Notes under the pieces: model-generated
What the model saw: only the letters and a program-made list of their open reading frames with translations
Database searches by the model: none
Told to the model about the DNA's origin: nothing
Translations under genes and position numbers: made by a program
Assembly: GCA_030761205.1 (NCBI GenBank)
Contig: JAULJL010000021.1
Location: 13,683,160-13,747,159, forward strand
DNA from: Fremontodendron californicum
Taxonomy: Eukaryota; Streptophyta; Magnoliopsida; Malvales; Malvaceae
DNA: 64,000 nt
Reading direction: 5' to 3'
Shown here: positions 41,380-53,009 of the stretch, piece after piece
How the letters are laid out: every line of letters starts with the position of its first letter
Position numbering within the stretch: the first letter of the stretch is position 1

Positions 41380-42458
41380 ATGCTAAACCTTTTTGTCAAA
41401 AGTTTTGCGCACAACTCAGTTACAATAACCTAATTCAACAAAATTCTTTGTAGCTTTTCACGTTTGATTCATTGAATGAAATAAATTGCAATAAAATCAA
41501 ATAGTTATTGATCAGAGATGAGTTTAAACCTTTTAATCAGAAGTGTTGGTTTACTAGGACCCAACCCAGTTACAATTAGGGATGTAATCGAGCCGAGCCG
41601 AGTTCAAGCTGTAAGGAGCTCGAGCTTCACTCGAAATTCGAGACTCGAAACTCGGCTCGAGCTTGATTCGAGATAAAACTCGAACTGCTCGAACTCCCTC
41701 GATTAGGCATATTTACCTAGTAAAAATGAGCTCGATTCCCATACTTGACTTCAAACTAGATTATTTATGCTCGAGCTTAAGCTCGAGTTCGAATTGAGAT
41801 TTTTCAATACTAATTAAAAATAAAAAAGCTCGATTAGGCTTGCGAGCTACTCGAGTCAAGCATTAGAATACTTGAATTCGGCTCGCTCGGTATTTCGAAC
41901 TGCTCAAGCTCGTCTCGACAATGACCGAGTCGAATTCGAGTTATTTTATAGCCAAACCCGAATAGCTTGCAAGCACATGTGTCTCATTTACACCTCTAAC
42001 TACAATAACCTGATTCAACATAATTGTTTGTAGCTTTTATTACAATATTTTGAGCTTACGTTACGTTTAGTTCATTGAATGAAATAGGATTGGAATGAAA
42101 AAATTATTTTATGGTAATAAATAGAGTGAAATAGTTATTGAGTAGTTTGATTCATGAAATAGAATAGCTATTATGACATTATTTTTATATTTGGTTGGCA
42201 TGAATAATATATGCAACGTGAAAGCTATTATGACATTATTTTATGGTAATAAATAGAGTGAAAGCTTCCCAAATCATCCTTTTTAAACGACATAAGCTTT
42301 GACTTCATCGTGTTGAAGAGGTCTTCCTGATGAAAGTAAGTTCTTTTTTGATATTTAAGATTGTCAGTTTGATCCCTGATCACTAAAATTAAGATTCAAT
42401 TATATATGAGATAAAAACACTTATATAATAATAATTGAGAAAAAAAAATAAACACTTA
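41380..42458. repeat. Flanking repeat segment R3
   Basis: Member of the R family, downstream of gene copy 1 and adjoining C2. It lacks MITE-1 but carries MITE-2. An internal part is deleted compared with R1 and R5 (join near 42265), and the last 300 bp of R1 before C1 are missing here. Confidence 0.7.
41577..41998. mobile_element. MITE-2 (422 bp) in R3, hAT-like
   Basis: Ends TAGGGATGTAA and TTACACCTCTA are inverted repeats. Flanked by 8-bp GTTACAAT and ACTACAAT (two mismatches). R1, R2 and R4 show the empty site (CAGTTACARTAACCTG). Interior is rich in CTCGAG/GAGCTCG words. Also in R5 at 59133-59476. Confidence 0.75.
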
Positions 42459-43542
42459 TATGAAACAACCAAATGTCATAAAAGAGATAACAAGAATTTA
42501 TTGCAATAATGTTTTAGATAATAGAGGTGAATATCAAGGATACAAGAAACAAATGTAGAGTTGTAGGTTGTAGATGCCCCAGATGCGGAATATCTTGGAC
42601 CCTTCCTTCTTCAATTCATCTGAAATTTCTCTTGAGTGAGCAAATTACTTGGGTAATCTCTCGGCTTTCGTAGTTGCATCAGACTGAGTTTTTCCCCTTT
42701 CTTTTGATTTTCTGATACTTTCTCCCCCTTTACACGGAGCATTGATTCAATCCTTAATTAGTACTTGAACCACCCTTTGCGGGTTTTCAACCCAAGTGTC
42801 CCCTATTCGGTATTAAGTCGCCCTTTGCGGGTTTTCGGCTTAAACCTCTCCTTTTACCTTATTTTTTCATTCTCATTTTTTTTTGTTCTACCATGCATCT
42901 GAGAATTCTAATGCTTCCAAGGTAAAAATGTCAATTCAAAAGATGAGATGAATTCTGAGAAAAACCCTTCAAATTAAATATCCATGCTTGATCAAAATGG
43001 AGTTCTAAAAGCACGTAATGTAGGCCAAGGTTCGGGTTTAGAAAGAAAGGGTAAATAGGCCCAAATTGTGTTTAATGGTGATTGGATCAAGGATCATTTC
43101 ATGAAGAGGATTCATTCTTGAAACATTCCTTTTTTTTTGAATTTTCTTCTTTTTTGGAATCTGTTTCTTTCATTCTTGGCTTTCATTTGACATTCTTTGA
43201 TTTCACACTCTTTTTTTTCGATGGCTATTTTCACCATGATTTTTGGGAGGTTATTTTTTCTCGCATCTGCCCTCCAGTGTAGAAGGTGATCCTTGATCAA
43301 GGTTCAAAGAAAGAATGAACTCCTAAGGCTTAAAGGGGTGACTAGGGATAATTTCTTCTTAGTGGAAGGAGTATGAATGATGGCCATTCATCATATCAAG
43401 CACGAATATTCTCATTGAAAAGCAATCCTCAGGGAAATAGATATATAGAATTTTCATTTTTACATTTGGAATCATTCGAATTTCCATGTGCACAGTACAC
43501 ACTTTTCTTTTTTCTTCTACTTTTTTTTATTCTTTTTCTTCT
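42459..43542 (-). other. 3' untranslated region of C2
   Basis: Homologous to 1121-2210, with small indels in the T-rich runs. Contains the same duplicated CCCTTTGCGGGTTTTC phrase. No LTR. Confidence 0.6.
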
Positions 43543-43731
43543 TCAAGCATAATACTTCTTCAATTTGTCAGCATTCACGGGATTTCTCAAGTCATCCCCA
43601 TCCATCCGAGTTAGAATCAATGCTCCTCTAGAAAAAGCTCTCTTTACCACGTAGGGCCTTCCCAATTTAGAGCCCATTTCCCCCGTGGATCCTTCACTAT
43701 AGGGAGAACTTTTCTTAGTACCAACTCTCAT
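43543..43731 (-). pseudogene. Integrase C-terminal remnant, C2
   Basis: Ends NADKLKKYYA. Contains GRPYVVKRAFSRGALILTRM. The N-terminal third is out of frame with C1 because of a small indel near 43660 (C1 reads WAPNWEGPYVV). DNA-binding tail of integrase. Confidence 0.72.
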
Positions 43732-43784
43732 TCTCAGAACTGCCTAGGACGAACCTTCTTGTTGTGGGCTCGAATCATCCTTTT

Positions 43785-44774
43785 CTAATACATCTGTCCA
43801 TGGCAAATTGCTTTCATCATTTTCTCTTTGATTAGATTCAACTGTTCATAGCGAGCTCTAACCCACTCTGCCTCTTCTAAATCAACCTCCATCAAAACAT
43901 GAAGGGAAGGGATTTCAACCTCAATAGGTAACACTTCCTCCATTCCATATACCCAAAAAAATGGCGTGACACTCGTAGACGTGCGGACCGAGGTACGGTA
44001 TGCGTGAAGAGCAAAAGGCAATATCTCATGCCAATCTTTGTACACATCGATCATCTTTTCAACGATCTTCTTGATGTTCTTATTGGCTACTTCTACTACC
44101 CCATTCATTTTCGGATGATAAGGTGCCAAATTATTATGCGTGATCTTGATCTGAGTACACACTTCTTTCATCATCTTATTGCTCAGATTGAGAGCATTGT
44201 CTGAAATGATTCTCTCTGGCAACCCATACTGGCATATAATTTCCTTCTTGACGAAACTGCATACCACTGACTTCGTTACATTAGCATAAGAAGCAGATTC
44301 CACTCATTTTGTGAAGTAATCTATGGCCACTAGGATAAAACGATGTCCGTTTGAAGCTTTCGGTGTAATAGGCCTGATCATATCCATTCTCCACATCGAA
44401 AATGGCCATGGTGTAGTCATGACATGCAATGGTGATGAAGACACATGAATCTTATCTGCATATATCTGACATTTATGGCACTTCTGGGAATAACTAATAC
44501 AATCTCCTTCCATCGTTAGCCAATAATATCCTGCCTTCATATTCTGTTTAGCAAGCATGTGAACATTAGCATGATTGCCATATATCCCTTCGTGGACTTC
44601 TTCAATGATTCTCCGAGCTTTGGCAAACCCGACACACCTCAATAGAACTTGGCCTTTCCCTTTCTTGTAGAGAATCTCACCATCTAAGACAAAACCCATT
44701 GCCAATCTTCTCAGAGTCCTCTTATCATTTTCTATTACTTGTTCAGGATACCGTTGACTCTTGATGTATTGCAA
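43785..44774 (-). pseudogene. Integrase core and zinc-binding remnant, C2
   Basis: One frame with a TGA at 44304-44306, the same position as in C1. Zinc-binding part HKCQIYADKIHVSSSPLHV; first catalytic Asp in FSMWRMDMIRPI (C1 has Gly where this has Arg); second Asp in IISDNALNLSNK; Glu in NGVVEVANKNIKK. Downstream VRTSTSVTPFFWVYGMEEVL is the conserved post-core segment. Catalytic residues are all present, but the stop and frame breaks silence it. Confidence 0.85.
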
Positions 44775-44786
44775 GATGTCGTAATA

Positions 44787-45236
44787 CTAAGGGAGGCCAT
44801 CCGCTTCTTCTTCAATACTCAGGCAATGGGCAGGAGAATCGTATATGCTCATCTTTATTGGCACAACTTCGGCCCTTTCATTTACTTTAAACATTGACGA
44901 TAAAGTGGCCAAAGCATCTGCCATTCGGTTTTCTTCTCGAGGGAAGTAGTTGAAACTCACTTCTTCGAATTCCTCTATCAGACTCAGTATGAGCTCTCGG
45001 TATCGGATTAACTTTGCAGCTCGAGTTTCCCATTCTCCCCGTAGTTGGTATATCACTAGGGCTGAATCTCCGAAAACTTCCAATGTTTTGATCTTTCTGT
45101 CTACGGCAGCACGAAGGCCTATAGTACACACCTCATATTCAGCTGTATTGTTTGTACAATCAAAATCCAATCTGGCAGTGAAAGGATAACAATCTTCCTC
45201 TAGGGATATGAGCACTGCGCCGATCCCGTGCCCCAT
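44787..45236 (-). pseudogene. Second RNase H remnant, C2
   Basis: A 149-codon open frame: GHGIGAVLISLEEDCYPFTA, CTNNTAEYEVCTIGLRAAVD, TLEVFGDSALVIYQLRGEWE and YFPREENRMADALATLSSM. This is the archaeal-type RNase H of Tat elements with its Glu and Asp positions visible; the first Asp lies upstream beyond the open frame. A stop near 44787 separates it from integrase. Confidence 0.8.
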
Positions 45237-45544
45237 GGAATTAGATGTGCCATCAAGGTACGTTTTCCATATTTTCTTCTTACGGGAATCTCATCTTCTT
45301 GCGAGACACATATCAAGTCTTCATCAGGGAAATCAAAGTTCAAAGGCTCATAATTTTCAATCGCCCGACTTGCTAAGAACTCGGTTACTACGCTGCCCTT
45401 TATAGCTTTCTCACTCACATACACAATGTCGTACTCTGACAACAAAACTTGCCATCTTGCCATTCTTCCTGACAGGGAGGGTACTTCCAACATATACTTG
45501 ATGAGATCTAGCTTAGAAATCAACCACGTCGTGTGGTACAACAT
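45200..45544 (-). pseudogene. First RNase H C-terminal remnant, C2
   Basis: MLYHTTWLISKLDLIKYMLE, ARWQVLLSEYDIVYVSEKAI and the linker DFPDEDLICVSQEDEIP. It overlaps the second RNase H frame by 37 bases, the mark of a frameshift at about 45290. The RNase H N-terminal half is broken between 45544 and 45653. Confidence 0.72.
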
Positions 45545-45652
45545 GTATTGTCTAAGCCTTCGAGCAGTCCAAGCTAAGGCACAACAAAGCTTTTCTACCG
45601 ATGAATACTTTAGCTCATACTCTGTGAACTTCTTGCTGAGATTATAAATTTC

Positions 45653-46465
45653 TCATTCTTTCTTCCCAGTCTTATCATGCTGCCCCAATACACAGCCTAT
45701 AGATCTCTCAAATACTGATAAATACAGTATCATTGGTTTCTCTGGAACAGGCGACATTAGCACTGGTGGGTTGGATAGATAGTTCTTAACTTTATCAAAG
45801 GCGATCTGACACCCTTCATCCCATTCTCCTAGATCACGCTTCCGAAGTAGCTTAAATATTAGATCACACTTGTCGATTAGCTGAGAAATAAATCGAGCAA
45901 TGTAATTCAATCTTCTTAGAAAGCATCTCACTTCCTTTTGAGTACGAGGCGGTGGCAAGTTCTGGATGGCCTTTACTTTATCTGGATCAATCTTGATTCC
46001 AGTCTTACTGACAACAAAACCTAACAACTTCCCTGAAATGACTTTGAAAGTGCATTTTGCCGGGTTTAGTTTGAGTCGGAACTTTCTTAATCTTTCGAAA
46101 AGCTTCTTAAGATTCGCAACCTGCTCATCTTCTCCTTGTGACTTTGCGATCATGTCATCAACATAGACTTCGATCCCTTTATTTATCATATCATGAAATA
46201 AAGTTACCATGGCTCTCTGGTATGTTGCCCTGGCATTTTTCAATCCAAACGACATCACCTTATAGCAAAACGTTCCCCACATCGTCACGAACGTGGTTTT
46301 CTCCATATCCTCCGATGCCATCTTAATCTGATTGTACCCTGAGAATCCATCCATGAAGGAAAACATAGAGCTCTTTGCCGTATTATCCACCAAGGTATCA
46401 ATGTGAGACAAAGGGAAATTATCTTTAGGACTGGCCCTATTTAGATCCCAGGAATCAAAACACAT
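45653..46465 (-). pseudogene. Reverse transcriptase domain, C2
   Basis: A 270-codon open frame covering most of RT: CFDSWDLNRASPKDNFPL (a degraded form of the VDFRDLN box), FMDGFSGYNQIKMA, FGLKNARATYQRAMV, catalytic YVDD, GKLLGFVVSKTGIKIDPDKV and FLRRLNYIARFISQL. The start of the finger domain is cut off at 46465. The changed first box suggests the polymerase would be inactive even if translated. Better preserved than C1, which has a stop next to YVDD. Confidence 0.85.
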
Positions 46466-46510
46466 CCGTACTTTGCCATCCTTCTTCAGAATTGGGACAA
46501 TATTCGCTAC

Positions 46511-47038
46511 CTATTCTGGATATTTTGCCACTTTTAAGAACTCGACGTCGAACTCCTTTTTCACCTCTTCTTTCACCTTTAACAGCATGTCAGGCCTCAT
46601 TCTTCTCAATTTCTGCTGAATTGGCTTGCAATCTGGCCTTAAAGGGAGCTTGTGAACCACAATATCGGGATCCAACCTTGTCATGCCTTGGTATGACCAT
46701 GCAAATACATCGACATATTCTTGGAGTAAGGCTATCAGTTCACACTTTGTTGATGCTGACACTGAGGTCCCAATTTTGACCTTCTTTATTTCTTCTCTAC
46801 TTTCCAGGTTTACCACTTCTAACGGCTCCTTATGAGGCAAAACTTGCTTCTCCTCTTGTTCTATTATTCTTAATAAATCCGAGGGAAGATCATAATCTTC
46901 GACATCTTCATTGACGTTGAAATCACTCGTGCAAATGGGTTTTTCAAAATCAATTTCAAAATTATTGACAGGATGGTCCTCATATTTCGCTTTCGTACAC
47001 CTATAAATAGGTGAGGAAGAAACAATATAGGAAGGCAT
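46511..47038 (-). pseudogene. Protease-RT linker, C2
   Basis: A 175-codon piece with YVDVFAWSYQGMTRLDPDIV and HKLPLRPDCKPIQQKLRRMR, which precedes RT in Gypsy pol. It ends FLKVAKYPE followed by a stop at 46511, where RT should continue (IPV... region). Same stop region as C1. Confidence 0.7.
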
Positions 47039-47482
47039 ATAGGCAAAGAAAGAAAATTAAATAACAAAAATGAAAGAATATGGACACATCAATATGAGGA
47101 AAATGCATCGTGATTTTTATTTATTAAGTGAAGAGTTTTAAACCTAAGACCATATAGAAAGATTCTTAATGTCCTTGGGCAGAGACAATTAAGATTGTTT
47201 CAAAGTATTACACTGTAGTAGACCTAAAAACTATAGGAAGCTCGGTCGTACTCCAATTTGTTAAATCATAGCCCGGTGGACATGGGCGCACAATCCAACT
47301 TGCATTTCTATTTCCCATTCCTTCTTCCCCGGCCATGTAGATTACTATGTCTTGCATCTGTTCTTCCTTGCTCATGTAGAACTTCTCAAAGGCTTGTTCT
47401 ATCATTACTTACACATCATCAGAATCCTTCTCCCCAAACTCAAAACCAACCGAACGAAAGATGTGAGGGATTGGTGGGAAAG

Positions 47483-47947
47483 TCATGGGCTCCAACCCAT
47501 ATCCACACCCGAGAGACGGGCTATCCTTCTCTTTCGGTTTTTCCCCATTTGTTTTCTATTTTCGTGAGCTTTTGGGAGATATCCGAGATCGAATCGGTCT
47601 TTTTTCCCGGATACTTCAATTGCTTTGGCCATCCCTTGGAGATATTTTCCTAGTCCTTTTCCTGCTCTGCAGCCTTTCCCTACCGTCGTTCTTACCCCCA
47701 ACTTGGTATTCTTGGATAGTTTCGGCTTTGGAATCTTATGCCCTTCAGTGATGAACACAGCATTAACGAATTCTAGTGACCTGAATGAGCATTCTACAAC
47801 ATCCTCATTTGGTTCTATGTAAGGGGAGTCAGTGGATGCAAAGGCTATGATGTCCTCCTCCCCCGATTCGTTGACTAGGCGCCCTTCCATTTGAAACTTC
47901 AATTTCTGGTGGAGAGATAATGGTACTGCCCAGCAGAATGGATCCAT
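47483..47947 (-). pseudogene. G-patch region, C2
   Basis: A 154-codon frame. Contains VECSFRSLEFVNAVFI then GCRAGKGLGKYLQGMAKAIE, a G-patch-like glycine motif, and KRRIARLSGVDMGW. It overlaps the protease frame by 49 bases. Likely RNA-binding part of the Gag-Pol chain in this lineage. Confidence 0.68.
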
Positions 47948-48741
47948 GACCTTCCCAATAAACAGTTGTAAGATGGGGTAATGTCCATAACTTGGAAATC
48001 AACTTTATAGGTATAAGGACCTGTCTCAAGTGGGACTTCAATGGATCCCATCACTTTCCGTCGGGTGCCATCAAAAGCTCTGACTATAGTGTGGCTTGGT
48101 AGCATGTAGGACATGTTGACCGACAGTTTAGACAAGGTCGCCAAGGGCATCACATTTAAAGAAGAACCATTATTCAGGAGCACTCGTGGCAGAATGTGTC
48201 CTTTGCAAGTAGTCGTGATATGAAGGGCTTTAGTAGATCCTACACCGTTGGGTGGTATCTCATCATAACTGAAGAAAATGTGATCATTTGCTGTGATGTT
48301 CCCTACCAACCGTTCTAACTTCTCCATTGATATGTTGTTGGCCACATATGCTTGATTCAAAATCCTTAGCAAGGCATTTCTATACGGGTCTGAGTTTAGC
48401 AATAGTGAAAGGATCAAAATCCTTGCTGGTTGACGGTGCAGTTGTTCTACCATATTGTACTCACTCTGTTTTATAAACTTCAAGAATTCGCAAGCCTCTT
48501 TCTCATTAACCGACTCTTTCATCTTGTTAACCGAGGTTGAATTTTTCTCCATTCCCTTTGATTGATCCATCTCTGTATGGATCGGTTCTGCTATTCTTTT
48601 ACCTTTGTCAAATCCCCCTACCTTTTCCATCGGACTTTGTTCAACGGTTTCAGGGACATAACATCTGCCACTGCGAGCTAGATGTCCTACACCTGTTATA
48701 TCGGTTGCTATTTGCTGACTTGAAGAGCCCGACGTTACCAT
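47899..48741 (-). pseudogene. Aspartic protease, C2
   Basis: A 280-codon frame like 6573-7415. Active-site box LLNNGSSLNVMPLATL: the first Asp is Asn here (C1 keeps Asp), so this copy has lost the catalytic residue. The second box VDFQVMDITPSYNCLLGRSW is intact. Upstream linker AYVANNISMEKLERLVGNI. Confidence 0.8.
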
Positions 48742-49066
48742 ACTGCAATCGTATCTTCAAGTATGGGAAAGAAGATGGTAACTCTATAATCAACTTTGGC
48801 GTGGTTTCTTCATCAACCAGGATAGCCTTTTCTTTCGGCTCATCATAATAGATAACCAAAAGTCTGCCCACCCTATAACTAGCTGTATTCTCAGTAGTAT
48901 CTACCTATTCCTATGTTTCTTCATAGAATTGAGCCTCACTTTCATCCATTATTTTCTGAACCTTGGCTAAGAAACTTTCGCACTCTTGTATAGTGTGACC
49001 CTCACATCTATGAAATGGACAAAAATCCTCTGTCTTCCTCACAACCATTTTCAAACTGGCTTCATC

Positions 49067-49777
49067 CTAAACTAACCCATCCTTGACCATTTCAAACCAT
49101 ACTTTTATCTTTGGCGAATTCACCTCACTGATATCCCTTTTTGTCCTACCAATTTCCCTTGACAAAACAGCATTCACCTTGGCCTCTGCGTGATTGGGTA
49201 ATGGGTTACCCGCAACATTAGGCCCGTTCTTAGATCTGAACTTTACGACCCTAGTATCAATCAAGCTTTGGACTTTTCGTTTAAAAGCGATGCAGTCCTC
49301 GGTTGAATGCCCCTGAATTCTCGCATGATATGCGCAGTTAGCATTTGTGTTATACCATTTGGGATACAGTGGTTTCAAGGGTTGAAGGTATACTAGTGCA
49401 ACGAGCTGTCTCTGTAACAGTTTAGGGTATAACTCACCATAGATTGTAGAAATAGGATCAAATTGAAGTTTTTGATTATTCCTCGGTGCTCTTTGGTCAT
49501 TGTGAATAATATTCTGGGTGTTTGGTACGGTGTTTTGGGGAATGGCTATTTGCGGGGATATGCCAGTTGGGTATGGTTGTTGCGGTACGACTGTGTAGGG
49601 AAAAGGCTTTTGGGTAAAGTGGTTCACGGCAGTGTAGTTGGGATTGTATGCCGGGTAGGGTGTATATGGTGCAGGAGGTGTATAAGGACGGTGATTATAA
49701 CTGACTGCATGATTTTCCCCTTCTTTTTTTTTGGCAGGGATTGTGTTCTTTGGAGTAGCAGATTCTCCACCTTCCAT
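49067..49777 (-). pseudogene. Second gag module, C-terminal part, C2
   Basis: A 236-codon open frame: YTPPAPYTPYPAYNPNY, FDPISTIYGELYPKLLQRQL, then CAYHARIQGHSTEDCIAFKR, a knuckle-like C-x2-H-x4/5-H-x4-C motif, and VQSLIDTRVVKF. This is the standard C-terminus of Tat-type Gag. Stops separate it from the Gag core at 50113-50343. Confidence 0.75.
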
Positions 49778-50112
49778 CTTCCTACTCTTAATGGCGTCTT
49801 ATACCATTTCACCGGATATGACCATATTCGCAAAATCCTTAGTGGTACTACCCACCAACTTGTCATAGTACGGTGTCTTTAAAGTGTTGATGAAAAGAAC
49901 CGTAGTTTCTTTACTGGTCAGAGGGGTTGCACCTGAATGACCAAATCTCTCCACCTTTGAGAATACTCCTTGAAGCTTTCAGTAGCTTTTTTTTCCATGT
50001 TTTGCAAAGTGAGATGGTCATGCACCATATCAGTCACATGCTTTTAATGTTCCATAAATGCTCTGGCCAAATCCATCCAAGAGCGAATCTTAGTTTGGGT
50101 TAACTGATTATT

Positions 50113-50610
50113 CTAACGGGTTGCAGAACCTGTTAAGCTGTCTTGGAAGCAGTAAATGAGTAGCTTTTTATCTTCATCATGTCCCGTCATTCTATGACAG
50201 TACATGGTTAAGTGTGCCGACGGGTTGGTGGTCCCATCATACTTCTCAAAATCTGGCACCTTAAACTTAGGGGGAATTGCCAGGCCATGCACCAGACTCA
50301 TTTCCTTGGCATCCAAGCTGCCGAACAATTCTGCACCTCCCAATGCATTTAACCTCTATTCCAAAAACTGATACTTTTTCTGTGATTCAACAGATTCAAT
50401 CTTCTTCAATTTGGCCATCTTTGCTTTCTCTTTCTCAGCGAGCTCTTCAAAATCCGGAACATCAATAGGATCAGTCGAGTCAGCCTCAATGTTAACATTT
50501 TTGGGAGCCTGTTTCTGTGCTTCTGCTATCAGTTGGATATAAACAAAAGGCGCTGCCCCTATCGGAAACTCAATTCTAGCATTTTGTGTTGTTTGGCCAT
50601 TTATTTGCAT
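50113..50610 (-). pseudogene. Second gag module, N-terminal parts, C2
   Basis: Two frames: 50610-50356 (MQINGQTTQNARIEFPIG, FEELAEKEKAKMAKLKKIES) and 50343-50113 (IPPKFKVPDFEKYDGTTNPS, LIYCFQDSLTGSATR). The second is the start of the Retrotrans_gag domain. The lead-in helix lies upstream to about 50830 and contains stops. A frameshift at about 50350 separates the two. Confidence 0.75.
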
Positions 50611-51252
50611 GGCTTCAGGTCAGCCATCTTGATTTACTACCACTCTTCTTGCAACTGAATTCTCAACCGGCCCTTTCTGCCTAAGCATGGCATTCATAAT
50701 TTCCATAAGCTTGGCCATATGCTCTCTCGATTCTTCCTAGGATTTAGCCAATTGCTCTTGTAGTTCCTTCTAAGCCCTTTCCATCCTTTCGATACGGGTA
50801 GTCTGTTCATTCTCCATAATTCTAGCCTGAGATCTGGTATTATAACCATGTCCCTGGCAACCTTTTCTGTCCTTCGATCGTAACCGTGGCCCTGGCGACC
50901 CTGTTCACTCTAGGGGACTCTATCCGGCAACCTTGATCTTCTGCGATGCGAATCGAATCTGGACTGACTTTCGTTATCCTTTTTTGTCTATTTCTCTAGA
51001 ATCTCTCATTGGCTTTAGGACTGATTTTCCCATTCAGTATTTCTTTCCCCTATTTTCATCTCTTCAGTTTCAGCATACCTCTAGGCCTTCTCATAGAGGT
51101 TGTACAGCTTTTTAGGCTTTTTATCTGTCAAGGCATATCACAGGTACTCATGGCGAACACCAAAAACAAAAGCCTGTATGGCCCAATCATCATGCAGATC
51201 CTTGATCTTTATTGTGGCGGAGTTGAATTGCCGGATCTACTCTCTCAGAGAT

Positions 51253-51592
51253 TCATTTTCTCTCTGTTTGACTGCTAGTTGGCAGGGGTTTTGAAGGTTG
51301 CTTTGTTTGCGAGGAAGTGGGCGATAAACATCCTGCCCAACTTTTCAAAGTTGTCAATGGAGTTTGCTGGTAAGGAGTGATACCAAGTTCTAGCGTGCAC
51401 TTGTAACATTGTGGGGAACACTCGGCATTTGAGGGTATCGCTTGCTCCAAGCAAGTCCATATAATTCTTGTACTGAATAAGGTGGTCGACAGGGTCCTTG
51501 GTGTCGTCATAAGTCTCTTTAGGCAGTTTTACATACGTAGGCACCTGCTCTTGCCGAATCTGTACCATTAAGGGGCTGCTGCCATCACTCAT
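51253..51592 (-). pseudogene. First gag module core, C2
   Basis: PTYVKLPKETYDDTKDPVDH, LIQYKNYMDLLGASDTLKCR, HARTWYHSLPANSIDNFEKL. Retrotrans_gag domain of a type different from the one at 50113-50343. Coding continues, shifted, to about 51130 (remnants of the ENESLRE... region and the end of the domain). Confidence 0.75.
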
Positions 51593-52227
51593 CCATTATA
51601 TCTCTTCGCTTCTGTCCATCATTATTCCATGCACCTCTTTTCGCAAAGCCACCATTTGGGCCTCGACAATTGCATTAGCCATCCAGATAGTATTCGTTTC
51701 GACTTTTCTATTATGTGGTCGCTCGCCTTCCAGAATCAGAGTTCGCCTCTCGGGGGATCCGTCCTGATCGTTTCCCCGTGTCCTATTGTACCCCCCTGGC
51801 GACTTCTTTGCGATGACGAGCTACTACTTTATTCTTGCTGGTTAAGATATTGATTCTTTGGAGATCATTGGTTCGTAGAGTAGCTTGGAGTACGGTCTTT
51901 TGTTGCTCTGCCAATTGTGCTTGGAGTGTTTGTACTTAGTTCATTAATGCTTGCTGCATTGGGTCTAAGTATGGTAAAGGTTGTGTAAATGAGGGATATT
52001 TGATGATCCTAAATTTAGGCCAGCTACTGTTATTGGGTAGCCAGAGGCTGTAAATGTGAATTATGATTGGGGGATGGTAATTCCTGGTTATCTACGGTAG
52101 GTCGACATTGGGTGTGAGGGTGATGCTAGCACGTTCCCCAAGCTCGGCCTGGGGGCCCGTGGGGCGACTGGTGGAGGCTCTCGTGCCCAAGAGTGGGCGG
52201 CGGCCTCGCTAAGTATTTGAGGCAGCT

Positions 52228-52479
52228 TCATGGACCATGTCTGGGGTTGTGGAAAGTATTGGGGAGTGGGCTGCTAGTGGGGGGATAAGGTTGGTGAAAC
52301 CAGGGGCTAGGAAATGGGTAGTTTTGGTAATAATTTGATGCTAATAAGTGTGGGGACATCCCTGGGGAGGAGAATCCATAACTCCCTGCTGGTGAGGGCA
52401 ATTGGGGGCTAGTGCCAGGGGCACCAGTGCCTGAAGCTTCAGTAGGGTTGTTTTGCTGTGATGAAGGTGGTAGAGACAT
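52228..52479 (-). pseudogene. Gag N-terminal Ser/Pro-rich segment, C2
   Basis: Starts at ATG 52477-52479 (MSLPPSSQQNNPTEASGTG), 28 bases after the LTR. Low-complexity, with YYQNYPFPSPWFHQPYPP. The homologous start codon in C1 is mutated. Confidence 0.6.
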
Positions 52480-52488
52480 GGCTCTCGT

Positions 52489-52506
52489 TCCTATAGACGA
52501 CGCCAA
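52489..52506 (-). other. Primer-binding site of composite C2
   Basis: Minus strand TTGGCGTCGTCTATAGGA, one base after the LTR end CAACA. It is a mutated form of a TGGCGCCGTCTGTGGG-type site common in plant Gypsy elements. Confidence 0.6.
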
Positions 52507-52507
52507 T

Positions 52508-53009
52508 TGTTGAGGGTCTTTCCGGTGTTGGGTGGTTATCTTGTTGAAGATTCAAGGAAGAAAACTAGAGGATGGCTGTTAAGGGGGCAGAGCAACTGTG
52601 TTCCTGGTATTCAAGTGTCTAGAGTCCTTGAGTTGGCCTTCAGGGGACTATTTATACTTTCGCTGACGGGTCGCTGCCCGCCACGTGTCATAGCTTGGCT
52701 AGGGGTAAGTGGTCGAGGCCTCACGTGGATTCTGATGTGAAGGGCGGCGATGTGATAGACAAAGCAGTTGTTGGGGAGGCCATGTGTCCTTCTGAAGTGA
52801 TAGGTGGTAGGGCTCGCCGGGCGATTCAAGGTTAGGTGAGCCCTGACTGGTTCAAATCGTGGCGAGTCCATTTTTGGGCTTTCTACTCTGGTCTAATTGT
52901 TGAGGGTTCGTTGGGTTTAATAGTTGGCTTGGAAGGCCCATTAGATCTGGGGGCCTGGAAGGCCTACTGGGTTTAACACGATCCTTTTTCTATCATAATA
53001 TTTACGACA
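52508..53009 (-). repeat. 5' LTR of composite C2 (502 bp)
   Basis: Minus strand TGTCGTAAATATTATG to CCTCAACA, with the canonical TG...CA ends. TATA box at 52649-52656 (minus). Only LTR of this composite in the window apart from the C1 copy. Confidence 0.7.

Larger units (their letters stand above)
42459..53009 (-). mobile_element. Decayed Ty3/Gypsy (Tat-type) composite, copy C2
   Basis: Second copy of the element at 1121-11675, offset 41338 bp at its left end. Somewhat better preserved: RT, G-patch, second RNase H and the gag C-terminus are each open in one frame. The two copies differ by a few percent, and share old lesions such as the TGA in integrase and the missing 3' LTR. Confidence 0.85.
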